From NCBI GenBank assembly GCA_973895155.1, contig OZ316899.1, forward strand, positions 6,386,001 through 6,450,000: a stretch of 64,000 nucleotides of DNA, given 5' to 3'. A program made the translations under genes and the position numbers. The notes under the pieces were generated by a model. It saw nothing but the letters and a program-made list of their open reading frames with translations. It did not search any database and was not told the DNA's origin. Numbering within the stretch: the stretch's first letter is position 1; each line of letters starts with the position of its first letter. The DNA is from Marsupella aquatica (taxonomy: Eukaryota > Marchantiophyta). Shown here in pieces: positions 41,530 through 52,307 of the stretch.

Positions 41530-42540
41530 ACATGGACACTCGTCTCTTTATCGGTTCATGGAATGTTTGTGGCTTATGTGAAGCCAATCGGAAACACATT
41601 GTGAAAAATTGGATTACCTCGCTCAAAACTCCATTGATTGCTCTAGCACTACAAGAGGTTAAAGCTGATAGGTTTCATTTAGACTTAGCTTTACGTACTA
41701 TTCTACCTTCCTATCAACATCTTTCTGTTGAGTCTGATGAGGGCAAGGGCGGCACTTCCCTGCTGGTGCACCCTTCATTTCAAATCACTCAATCCGGTAT
41801 CATTGACAAGGGCAGAGCAGTCTGGGTCAAAGGTAAACTTGCAGAAGGACATTTGGGGATTGTGAGTATTTATGCTCCCAATACCCCCAGAGAGCGGGCT
41901 ATTTTGTGGCACGATTTAAAAATCACTCTACCTTAGGACAACTGGATCATTTGCGGAGATTTCAACATGGTTGAAAGAAGTTCAGACTCCACGGGTCCTT
42001 CACCACTGCTCAAAGGAAGAGAAGCGGAATTCTAGAGGTTTTTCAAAATGAGATTCGACTTAGAAGATGCTACCAACGTTACACAAGCCTTTTGGGGTGC
42101 GGAATTTACTTGACGGCGTATCATAAACAGCAAACTAGTGCAATCTCGACTAGACAGGTTCTATTTTTAGTGGATAAAGCTGGTGGACGGGAGCGGTGAT
42201 CGACCTGCTACATGAAGGTGGAACGGCTCTATCTGATCATGACCCAATTATTCTATGTTTTAGTCTCTCTCCTCCGGCTCTAGAAAGAAATGCGGCACGA
42301 AAATCCTCTTTCTTCAAGGCTAACGCCGGGCTACTCAAATTGAAAGGATTTATTGACAAACTAGCAGTGGCCTGGACTTTGAGTGGAGTCACGGTTTCAG
42401 ACCCGCACCTTCGCTTTTATCAAGCGAATCTACGTTTGAAAGACACATACAAGGAAGTTCAACACACCCCGGGGGATCGCGAGAGGGATGTCTCCCTCCT
42501 GCGAGGAAAACTTTGAGTCCTGAAAGCTGCTCTTATAAAC
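41530..42540 (+). pseudogene. LINE ORF2 endonuclease domain
   Basis: APE-type endonuclease blocks appear in order: GSWNVCGL (41552), LALQEVKADR (41645), IYAPNTP (41867), ICGDFNMVERS (41947), SRLDRFYF (about 42147) and LSDHDPIIL (42229). Stops at 41935 and later and one frame change break it. Confidence 0.88.
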
Positions 42541-42699
42541 ACTTTCACTGATACGGAGCTCAAAGATTATTCTACCATTGAGGACCAGGTCTGTGCAGCG
42601 GAACACGAAGACGCGCAACTAGGCATAAGACTCTCACGGATCAGATGGCTGGGGCAAGGTGATGAACCTTCAAAATTTTACTTCACCACCATTGAGGCT

Positions 42700-45060
42700 A
42701 AAAGGTCTAGAGAATCGATGCCTTCTCTTCTGTTAGATAATGGGAACACTATCACTCAGGATGTGTTGATCTTACAAGAAGTAGAGAAGCAGTGCGCTCT
42801 TTTGTATGAGGCTCCTGAGGATTTGCATAACAGTGAATCAAGGGAGGTCCGTAATGCTCGGCGCAAACTTCTTGCGCATACTCACAAGACTCTCACGGCA
42901 GAAGAAATCAGGAAACTAGAATCTCCGCCGACATTGGAGGAAATCCGTTGCACTCTTTGGCTACTTCCAGCGGACAAAGCTCCTAGTCCCGATGGTATCA
43001 CTGCTGAGATATACAGATCTTGTTGGCATTTTATGAAGAATGATCTGTACGACATGATTCTCGACTTTTGGAGAACAGGCACCCTCTCAGCTAATCTGAA
43101 GGAAGGCGTGATTAAGTTGATTCCTAAGAAACCTGACAAGCGGAGATTGAAGGATTGGCGCCCTCTAACAATGCTCAACACAGTATACAAAATTGTAGCT
43201 AAGCTTTTGGCCTTAAGACTTAAACCGCTCCTCAATAAGCTCATAAGTCCCCAGCAAACCGGTTTTATTCCGGGCCGACATATATTAGAAAATATCTCTA
43301 TTGCTTGGATGACTGTCGATTGGGTCTGTTCCCAGAAGACTAGTGCACTTTTCCTGCTTCTTGATTTTGAAAAAGCATTTGATAGAGTATGTCACTCCTA
43401 TATCTGGGAAGTTATGCATTTACTCAGTTTGGGTAGCCATTTCATTAGCCTGGTTAGATCCCTGCTTACTGGAGCCTATTCCAAAGTTCACGTCAATGGT
43501 ATGTTCTCTCAGGACATCAAGATGCTTAGAGGGGTTTGTCAAGGGTGTCCTCTTTCCCCCCTTCTCTTCGTTATTTCCACTCAGCCGTTGATGGATTATT
43601 TGGACCACGAGATCCGTCAGGGCAGTTTCAGAGGCATTCAGGTCTCTGAATCTCTCTTGATCTCTTACAGACTATTTGCAGAAAACTTGGGAATGGTTAT
43701 ACCAGCTACCAAAGAGGACTTCAAGGGAGCAACTGAGGCATTAGCCTGCTACGAACTTGCCTCTGGTGCCAAGCTCAATCTTCGCAAATCGACGGTGATT
43801 CCCCTGACAACAGAAAATGTTCCCAAATGGCTTACAAACACTGGATGCAGAATTAGCCTTCCTGGCGAAATTCAGCGATATCTGGGTGCACCTCTTGGAT
43901 GGGGCTTAACTGCCTCTTGACTTCACAAATTCTGTCTTGACAAGCTAAGCGCCAGACTCTCTAGCTGGGCTACTCATTTTCTATCGTTTACAGGATGCAC
44001 TATTCTCATTAAAACATGTGTTACAAGCGATACCCATCTATCACATGATGTTCTTGCGCAGCCCCAGCTCACTAGCCAAATCGATGGTTGCCTTATGCCG
44101 TGACTTCCTTTGGGGTTACAATGCTGCTGGCGGTAGAAAGATTCCTTTGGTTGCATGGCAAACGATGGCCAGACCCAAAATTGATGGCGGTCTTGGCTTC
44201 AAAGATTTTAGAAGTCATTCAGATGCGCTACTATGCCAATGGTTTACTCGAGCGCTGGATACGAAGCTGTCTGATTGGTCTTCCCTATTTGAAGCGAATC
44301 TTCATATGGCAAAATGGAGGAATCCGAAACACATTCGGCGGAACAATTACTCTCTTTCCGATCTTTTATTACTCAGTTATCCTCTTTCCTTTGGCCGCCT
44401 TCACTACACAGGGGGATTGTGGAAGGCTTGGGAATCACTACGTTCCCATCTTTTTTTCTCCCCGGAAGCATCTAGTGTCGCTAGCTGGTGGAGCATTGAG
44501 GATGTACTTAGATGTTTTGAAATCTTTCAGCAGCTGGATGATCACTCTTTGCTCTATGATTAAGCTATTGGGAAGAATAGGTATCAGGAAAATAGCAGAT
44601 CTTAGGGGAGAACATGACGTGGTCTTACATTACTACAATGGCAAACTGTCACGTATCAGAGGTTTTGAGTGGAGGATTCGGGAGCTGTGTCTGCTTTTCA
44701 TCGGGAAAATCCAGGGCATTTCAGATGCGAGAGGCCCTCTCCGGTTTAGAGCCACACAATGGCGCTGGTCGGACAAGGAGGAGCAGTTGGAAAAATTTAT
44801 TTGCCCAATGCACGGATGTATCATCTATTGAGACCTAAAGGCTCAGACTTTATCAAGCTCAACAGAATTTGGGGCCATTCACGCTCTGAACAGCAATGGA
44901 ATAAGCTCTGGATCTCTCTATGGTGAACTGATCTTCCTCTCAAAGCTCGCACCTTTCTCTGGAGAATAGTAGTGCAAGGTCTTTTTACCGGGGTTAGAGC
45001 TGTAAGGATCGGGAAGAGACGGCCATTGTTTGCTTTGTGCCAACGTTTTGTGTGAGGCCG
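42700..45060 (+). pseudogene. LINE ORF2 reverse transcriptase and start of zf-RVT
   Basis: A clean 400-codon frame to 43920 holds APSPDGITAEIYRSCW, VIKLIPKKPDKR..DWRPLTMLNT, GFIPGRHI and LLDFEKAFDRV, plus GCPLSPLLF. The catalytic box that should read (Y/F)ADD is LFAENLG at about 43677, so both catalytic Asp codons are changed (Glu, Asn). Downstream, shifted frames (44018-44563 and 44560-44831) carry FLWGYN..GGRKIPLVAW and later LPLKARTFLWRIVVQGLFTG at about 44935. Confidence 0.88.
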
Positions 45061-45066
45061 ATGACA

Positions 45067-47377
45067 TGGTCCTTATTCTATAATCTGAGTAACTAGGTTG
45101 CTGTATGCAAGGAGTAGCTATTGATACCGTATAACAATTAGCAAGATGGCAAGAATAAGGGCAATCATGGCGTTAAGAGTAGGGAAATAAAAGCTATGTC
45201 GCGGGTGGTCGGTGACCATATCTCTTTCAATATAACACCAAATCCGGATCTGTAAAGAGCATTGGAAAGATCTGGTCAAGGCGAGTAAAATCGATATAAA
45301 ACACTTGGGAAACGAAGGTGTATTAAGGAAGATACGGCCTGATTAGTGTGACGGGTTAACTTGTGGCCGGAATTAGCGGGTTCGGCTTCAGTTTCAGGTT
45401 AACCCAAGCTCGGCCACGGCTTAGCTTAGGTAAGCACGGCTTCAGCTTATCTCAGGTAACCACGGCTTCAGCTTAGCTCAAGTAAGCACAGCTTCAGCTT
45501 AGGCTTAACCCGGGTTTGGGTTAGACTTAACTCGGGTTAGCCTAAACTCGGGCTCAGGTTAGCATAGGTAAGCTCGGGTTCGGGCCCAGCTTAGGCTAGG
45601 TTAGCGGATAGCGGATAGCGGGTAGCGGCCTAACCCGAGACCACGGGTTAGCTCTACTCGGGTTAGATAGGATAGCTAGGTTAGCCGAACTCGGGTTAGC
45701 TATGTAACTCGGGTTAGCACAACAGTGAGTACCCCTTCTCGGTTGCGGGGACATAACTCTCTGTGTATTTGACCAAATCAGCTATAATTGACCTCGTTGG
45801 AAAGAGGAGCTCAAGCCGCTTCCAACGCTGCTATCCACGCAGCAAATGGTTGAATAGAGAAATCGGGAGAGGAGGCGCAAGCTCGCAAAAACCATGGAGG
45901 AGGGCCAAATCCGAAGTACATAGCCAATTCGAGATAGAAATAAAGTTGCGAGTTAGGGTTCAGTAGTTAGAGATAGTGGCGGCTCTGTTAGGGTTGAGAT
46001 GGGGCTCCAGCAGCGTAGTATCCACCCATTTGGGCTCAATATGAGAGTATATAGAGCAGCCCCCCGGTAGAGGCAAGGGGGGGGGACTTCAGTTGTGTGA
46101 TCTCACGTAGACTGAGCAGCAGGGAGGAGCTCTGTGCAAGCAAGGCTGGACTTGGACGCTGCGTGTTGGGGAGAGCTTGGTTGTGCTATTACTCAGGGAG
46201 TAATCAGCCAAGCTTCACAGTTGCAACGGGTTGCTAGGTTTGCGAGCTGGATTGTGGCTCTTTCTAGTGGGCAGCACAACTGGGTTCTTTTCCCCCGATA
46301 CAGAGCCTTGGTGATAGGTGATGTATTGGTGATTGTAAACTGTGGAGGAGATTTCAATTTGATTTGTGGTGAGCACATTAGGGAGGTTGAGACACTAATT
46401 GAGGGGCAGCAGGAGGAGCATTTACAGTTCAGTCTGGCAAGGCTACGTGATCCATGGGGAGTCCCGGCCTGTCTGGTGGAGAGCACTAAGGGATCTATGG
46501 CCAGAGCTGAGCTTGCAGGGCAAGCGTGAGGCCGGGCCTCATTGTAGCCTGGGGTAGATCGCCGTTAGGCCTGGTACCAGCTTTGAAGTCGAGTCAACTG
46601 TGCATGCGTAACTTGACATTCTGAAATGGAGGTGTGAGATCTGTACGTATCCCCAAGAATGAAGTGCAGTGAAGGAGGTTGAGTTCAGGATTGAGCTTGC
46701 ATGGCAAGCACGGGGCTTGTGGGGCAAGCACGTCGCAATCTGGAGGAGACAGCCTTCGGGCCTAGTGTTCGGATCAAGTGTTCTCAGTGAACTATTGTGC
46801 ACATCTTTGAATCTAATTGAGTTTTCCTCTCAGGCCTCATTTCTCTCATGGATGTGTGTGTGTGTGAGGCAATTTGAGTGTATGATGGGACTAGCAGCGC
46901 CACTAAGAGGTGTATCGGGTGCATTGAAGTGGGTTGGGTGAGGGCTATCACAGCTCTGATTGCTGAGAGTGGAATGGTAGAGTGGTGGGGCAATGGCTTA
47001 GAAGTCCCTAAGCCGGGAATCAGTCAGGAGTCACTGGTTTATGGGTACATTCCGGCAGCGGAATAGAAATATACCTATGACAGTAAGCATACGTATAGAC
47101 ATATGCGCACCGTAGCGCTTGGCCCTGTGTGTGCGAGCCCGATATGAAGACCCCTTATTACCAAAACTATCATGAGCACGGATCTGATTCCCAACCTTGG
47201 TTCTTAGGGATTGAGCTTGGGTGATGTGTGACGGAGTCTTGTTATGATAGTCTGGTGTTAAGGGCATAAATTGGTGTTTACCGGCCTTCACAACATCCCT
47301 TCGTGATCCTCAGGTACAAGGAGATGGTTTTGGCACCCATAGTGACGTTTTTGGTGTTAAGACCCATGTCAATCGCG
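45067..47377. mobile_element. 2.3-kb LTR-like insertion in the LINE
   Basis: TGACA flanks it (45062-45066 and 47378-47382). Removing it and one TGACA joins CEADD to ILETIPHLFLSC in frame, restoring the zf-RVT. It has no coding sequence I can name. Its last ~850 bp share ordered landmarks with the sequence at 12.6-13.17 kb, so both look like solo LTRs of one family. Confidence 0.6.
45380..45725. repeat. GGTTAGC/GGCTTCAGCTTA low-complexity repeats
   Basis: Irregular copies of (C/T)TCGGGTTAGC and CACGGCTTCAGCTTA(G/T)CTCAGGTAAG fill this stretch within the LTR-like insertion. No gene. Confidence 0.8.
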
Positions 47378-47382
47378 TGACA

Positions 47383-47790
47383 TTTTGGAGACGATCCCAC
47401 ATCTTTTTCTTTCTTGCTCTTTTGCGCAACGCTGCTGGACTTTGGTTGGTCAAACTTTTATGGGTACTCTCAACTGGCAACAAGTCGATCTCTTTGCCAC
47501 TCTGGAACTACGTGGTCACCAGGGAGTCCATAAATCCCTCAAAATCTTCATGATTTTCCACACAATGTGAACTTTATGGCTGGCTAGAAACGAACAGGTT
47601 TTCAACTCTAGACAGACTCGTACCTTCAACATGAACCTGGTCTTGTCTGAACTTCTAGATTCTCTTCATGGTATTTGCAAGGCTTCAGGCCCTAGCAGAA
47701 AACATACTAGACTTCTTAGGATTAAAGAATTAGTAGGTACGGAAAAATTGAGATGGATTACGCGTATAGATGCTAGGCTCTATAGTTAAA
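47383..47790 (+). pseudogene. LINE ORF2 C-terminal end
   Basis: ETIPHLFLSCSFAQRCW continues the zf-RVT, then (after a TGA) LWLARNEQVFN and RLLRIKELV, matching the intact C-terminus in the fragment at 26.86-27.74 kb. Confidence 0.88.
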
Positions 47791-48017
47791 CACACACCTT
47801 AGGTTGATAGGCAGTGGTATGATACTCTTTTGGAGTGGTCCTCTTTGACATGGAGTTTTGGCAGCTATTGACCTTACTTTTTTGTCCTTTTTTGTCCTTT
47901 TTTGGCTTTGTCCATTTGCCTTGTTTGGCTTTGGCCCTCCTTCCCGTGGGTTTTTGCGGGTTTTATTGGAAAAAAAATACAAAAATAAAATAAAACCAGG
48001 AGGCACAAGGAAATTTC

Positions 48018-49796
48018 ATGGAAATCCCAGAAAGCATAGAAACATATAGAATCAACCCGACCATGCCTGAAACACAACTTGCTCACCTAGATATACAGTC
48101 AAACCATTCTTCCGACCCCTCCAACTGCATAGTAGACAGTGGGACCTCACACTCAATACTTATGACCCGTAAATTCTTTGACCAAATTGCCAAGTCCAAC
48201 AATGCAATAACCACAATTACAGGCGTGAATCATATTGAGGAAGGGAATGGCCCAGCAACTGTTTGATTCCCTCAAGGGACACTCATCAAAATCGCCTCAG
48301 CCATATATGCACCCAAAGCCACTAGAAACCTGATCAGTTTCAGGGACATAAGAGCAAATGATTTGCACATCTATACCAGTTGAACTGAACAAGCAGAAGT
48401 CCTCCATATCATAGAGAAAACTCCTAGCGGGATGCAAATCCGTGAAATGTTATCAATACACCCCCTAGGGCTATACATAACTACAATACAAGTATTACAT
48501 ACAAAAATAGCCATCCCAAACCTTACAGTGAGATGGCACAATCGCCTAGGCCATCCAGGAACAACGATGTACCATAATATTATTAGAGACACAGTAGGGA
48601 TCCCACAAGCAGTACATCCATCATCATTGAGACAACACTGCCTTGCATGTTCATAGGGAAAACTAATTATAAAACCATCTACTTCAAAAACAATACACTC
48701 AATTCCACAATTCCTTGAACGACTTCACGCCGATGTCTGTGGGCCAATAGACCCTCCATCTGGCCCCTTCCGTTTTTTCCTGGCCATTATTGATGCTTCA
48801 TCAAAATGGTCCCAGGTATTTCTCCTCTCCACATGGAACTTGGTGTTTCCTCGTATCCTATCCCACATTCTGAAATTGAGACAACAATTCCCTGATAATC
48901 CCATTAAAACTATAAGAGTCGACAATGCAAGAGAATTTACGTCCAAAACTTTTGACAATTTATGTGAAATGGTAGGTATCGATACACAATATTTTGTACC
49001 CCATATACATTTCCAAAATGGAATAGCAATATTGTTAATTAAACGATTACAACTCATAGCGAGACCTCTTCTTATACAAACTCAACTCCCTATGACTGCT
49101 TGGGGGCATGCCATACTTCATGCAGCAACATTGCTTCGATATAGACCTTCTGCTTTTAATACACAGACCCCACACTACCTGGCATATGGACTTCCACCAA
49201 ATATTTCTCACCTACGTACATTTGGTTGCCTGGTCTTAGTACCAATCTTGGGCCCGAAACGCACCAAGATGGGCCCCCAAAGACAAAGAGGAATATATGT
49301 TGGCTTCGACTCACCTTCCATAATACGTTTCCTGGAACCATCCACAACAGATGTATTTAAGGTGAGATTTCTTGACTGTGATTTCTTTGAGGACAAATTC
49401 CCTAGATTGACCACTACACAGATCACAAAAGACACCATACAAACATTACAATGGCAGAACACCATTCCAATGGGAAATGACCCACGCACTAGACAAGGTG
49501 ACGAGGAAGTCAGACGCATCATTCACCTACATCAAATGCTTGAAAAACTACTGGATGCAGCGTTCAATGATGCAACAGACGTGACACAATCACATACAGA
49601 GGCCGCAAATGTACCAGCAAGAATACAAGCACCGAGTCAAATATTGACCGAAGCAGTACCAAGGGCAAAGCGTGGGCGCCCCATAGGCTCTTGGGGTAGC
49701 CAACCTTGCCAGAGAAGGCCCACGGCTACCCCGACAAATGTATCAAGATTGGTACCATTTGTCCAATCTCCTACACAACAAGATGACAATCAATAA
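48018..49796 (+). pseudogene. Copia protease, GAG-pre-integrase and integrase
   Basis: The protease active site is CIVDSGTSHSILM (about 48125). GAG-pre-integrase gives WHNRLGHPGTTM (about 48532). The integrase core starts LHADVCGP (about 48722) and has IRVDNAREF (second Asp). Where the catalytic Glu should be (normally NG.AE), the sequence reads NGIAILLIKR, so the DDE triad is broken. In-frame stops at about 48264, 48381 and 48655 divide the region. YVGFDSPS..IRFL and the C-terminal KRGRP motif follow. Confidence 0.88.
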
Positions 49797-49811
49797 ATAT
49801 CTATAAATTAT

Positions 49812-51280
49812 ATGCACATTGGCAAAATATGGCAAAGAAACATCACTATGATAGATGACATATTTGTATATACAATATCAAAAGATATTACCGAAGAAAT
49901 ACCGGATCCTATTACAGTACAAGAAGCGCAATCAAGAGACGATTGGCCTAAATGGGAAATAGCCATCAATTATGAACTGGACTCTTTGATCCAAAGAGAG
50001 GTATTCGGCCCAATAATACGTGCACCACAACATACACCACTTACTGGATATAGTTTATATTCACAAAGAAAAGAAATACGCAGGGAGAGGTAATAAGATA
50101 TAAAGTCCGCCTGGTAGCAAAGGGCTACACTCAAATACCAGGCCGAGACTTTGATCTTACCTACTCCCCTGTAATGGACTCCATTACTTATAGATATATG
50201 ATAGCATTCGTGCTTACTCACAAATTGATGCTTCACATCTTAGATGTGGTCACTGTTTACCTTTATGGAGTACTAGACACCACTATCTATATGAAAGCCC
50301 CACTTGATCACGAGGATGAAATTTCATACTCAGGGGGAGCGGGCTATTCGCACATACCCTGGTCTACAACTTGGGACAACAAGAAAAACTCCTACAAAGT
50401 ACCATCAGATGAATACAAAAGAACCTTCAGTTCTTCATAAAGAAACTGTGCAACATACATTACCAGAAAACTGCAGACCTACAAAGACTTACAACACACT
50501 ATCTGCTACACAGACAGTAAGAAAAGCATATGCAATACAAGTCTTATGCTCTATGTATGGCCTTAAAGCGCCACTGTCCGTGACAAAACCTGGTTACACC
50601 AGGTTTCACCATTTTTAGTACCGTGGTCCTGAGATTATGGAGCAAAGTCTCATGCTAGAGGAGAGAAATGTGAAAAAGTGAAGAGTCTTGGACACTTCTC
50701 CTTTTATATGGATAGTGGTGGTTTAAGCAGAGCGACAGCACATGGTATAAAAGATTTAAAGCAGAAATGTTAGCGATGATATAGCTCCTTGTCTTTTCCT
50801 GAAACAAACCGGAACTGAATATGTAATTGCCGCTATATATGTAGACGACATCAACATCTTTGGTGGGCCTATTATAGTTAAAGAAACCATAGAAACACTT
50901 AAACATATTTTTCAAATGCGGGATCTTGGAGAGCCCAAATACTGTCTTGGACTTCAGTTTGATTATGTGCAGGGTGGCATTCTAATCAACCAAACAACGT
51001 ACACGAAGAAGATACTCAAACAATTCAACATGGACTATGCTCATCCGGTGAGTACTCCAATGGAACTGAGATTGCTCGATCCTAATAAGGATACCTTCAA
51101 GAAGAGAACAGAAGCAGAGCCAACACTTGGACCAGAAAATCCATACCTTTCAGCAATCGAGGCTCTAATGTACCTCACAAACCAAACACGCCCCGACATC
51201 TTGTTTGCTGTCAATCTTCTGGCGCGGCACAGTTCACAGCCAACAAAAAGACATTGGAATGGCATAAAGCAAGTTTTTTG
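49812..51280 (+). pseudogene. Copia reverse transcriptase, broken
   Basis: RYKVRLVAKGYTQIPGRDFDLTYSPVM (about 50095-50175) is the conserved N-terminal part, and YVDDINIFG (about 50840-50865) holds the catalytic YVDD, intact. Between them a short insertion disrupts the 'YGLKQ...W' block. The frame 50916-51281 (MRDLGEPKYCLGLQ ... RPDILFAVNLLAR) is clean. Confidence 0.88.
50572..50735. mobile_element. Short insertion in the copia reverse transcriptase
   Basis: YGLK (50551-50562) should continue into a WYKRFK-like stretch, found only at about 50738 (ACATGGTATAAAAGATTTAAA). The ~165 bp between is foreign. TGTCCGTGAC...GAGCGACA gives TG...CA ends, and AGCGCCA/AGCGACA flank it loosely. A tiny solo LTR or MITE is possible; class unknown. 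Confidence 0.45.
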
Positions 51281-51284
51281 ATAC

Positions 51285-51845
51285 TTGCAGGGAACGGCCG
51301 ACTTGGGACTATTCTTTCCCGACAATGCCAACAGCAAACTGACAGGATTTGCTGATGTTGGCTACCTCTTTGACCCCGATGATGCCAAATCGCAAACTGA
51401 CTACGTCTTTCTTCAAGGAAACACCGCCATATCCTGGCGGAGCTCCAAACAAACACTTACAACCACCTCCTTTAATCACGCAGAGATAATAGCACTCTAC
51501 GAGGCCAGTCGAGAGTGTATATGGCTCAGACAACTGGTCGATCATATAAACAAGAATACAGGTCAACCACTCTTAAACAAACCGACTATAATCTACGAAG
51601 ACAATCGACCGTGTGTCGATCAAGTTACACAGGGCTTCATCAAAGGTGATCGAATAAAGCACATCGCGCCAAAAAATTTCTACACTCATGAACAACACGC
51701 TGACAAGATCCAAGTTCAATGGATTCCAAGTAAAGAAAACCGAGCAGACCTTTTCACCAAGCCACTCCCTACTACTCTCCATCAAGATCATGCATTCGGT
51801 ATCGGGATGCGCAGACTCTCCACACTTTTACAGACAATCAATTAG
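51285..51845 (+). CDS. Copia RNase H domain
   Basis: LTGFADVGYLFDPDDAKSQT with the first Asp, FNHAEIIALYEASRECIWL with the Glu, and YEDNRPCV with the next Asp give the usual copia RNase H triad; the typical C-terminal KENRADLFTKPLP follows. One continuous frame of 186 codons, with a stop (TGA 51279-51281) separating it from the reverse transcriptase frame. Confidence 0.9.
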   Translation: MQGTADLGLFFPDNANSKLTGFADVGYLFDPDDAKSQTDYVFLQGNTAISWRSSKQTLTTTSFNHAEIIALYEASRECIWLRQLVDHINKNTGQPLLNKPTIIYEDNRPCVDQVTQGFIKGDRIKHIAPKNFYTHEQHADKIQVQWIPSKENRADLFTKPLPTTLHQDHAFGIGMRRLSTLLQTIN

Positions 51846-52150
51846 CCTGATGTTTTCTAACGCAAAACATTCAAACCTTAACTAGTAATACACTCAATAC
51901 TACTCGATAGTGTCCCAATACTGTTACGCTAAACACTACTTGATAATCCTCACACAGGACATTACTTACCAACTTTACGCTTACTATAAAATGACCCTAT
52001 GACATGTAAAGTAGTGGCACTCTTTCCTTCAGAAGACAGCAGGAAGGTTTTAAGGAGACCATACTAACAATAGGGATCAAATTAAACACTTAGAGTTACA
52101 ATCTACATATAGTGGCTCTTTTATACACCAATAAAAGAACCAAGGGGGAG

Positions 52151-52302
52151 TGTTATAACACTCCAAGTGGACTTTACTTTACACTCTAAGTAACCCTTAG
52201 AAGTTAGGATAGTTACCCAACTGCCCTCATATGTAATTCATATATACACTCATTCCTAATAGAAGTGGCATTGGATTGTTGGTGAAGATATCGAGTAAAA
52301 CA
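52151..52302 (+). repeat. Copia 3' LTR, 152 bp
   Basis: TGTTATAACACTCC...GAGTAAAACA, preceded by the purine-rich tract AACCAAGGGGGAG (52138-52150), the expected polypurine tract, and followed by GGAGG. Confidence 0.93.
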
Positions 52303-52307
52303 GGAGG

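Larger units (their letters stand above)
38820..47996 (+). mobile_element. Full-length L1-type LINE nested in the copia gag
   Basis: CAGGAGGCACAAG flanks it at 38807-38819 and 47997-48009 (13-bp target-site duplication). The 3' end is A-rich (GGAAAAAAAATACAAAAATAAAATAAAA). It carries ORF1 with a CCHC knuckle and ORF2 with endonuclease, reverse transcriptase and zf-RVT, all broken. Without its own insertion it is about 6.9 kb. Confidence 0.93.
37443..52302 (+). mobile_element. Ty1/copia LTR retrotransposon containing a nested LINE
   Basis: The 5' LTR (37443-37595) and 3' LTR (52151-52302) both run TGTTATAACA...GAGTAAAACA. The element is bounded by a GGAGG target-site duplication (37438-37442 and 52303-52307). 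Order gag, protease, integrase, reverse transcriptase, RNase H is the copia order. Without the 9.2-kb LINE it is about 5.7 kb, a usual copia size. Several frame breaks and lost catalytic residues make it non-autonomous. Confidence 0.95.

Noticed and set aside
46134-47066. Plus and minus ORFs in the LTR-like insertion as genes
   Set aside because: No domain, mutual overlap, and position inside a sequence whose ends behave like a solo LTR.
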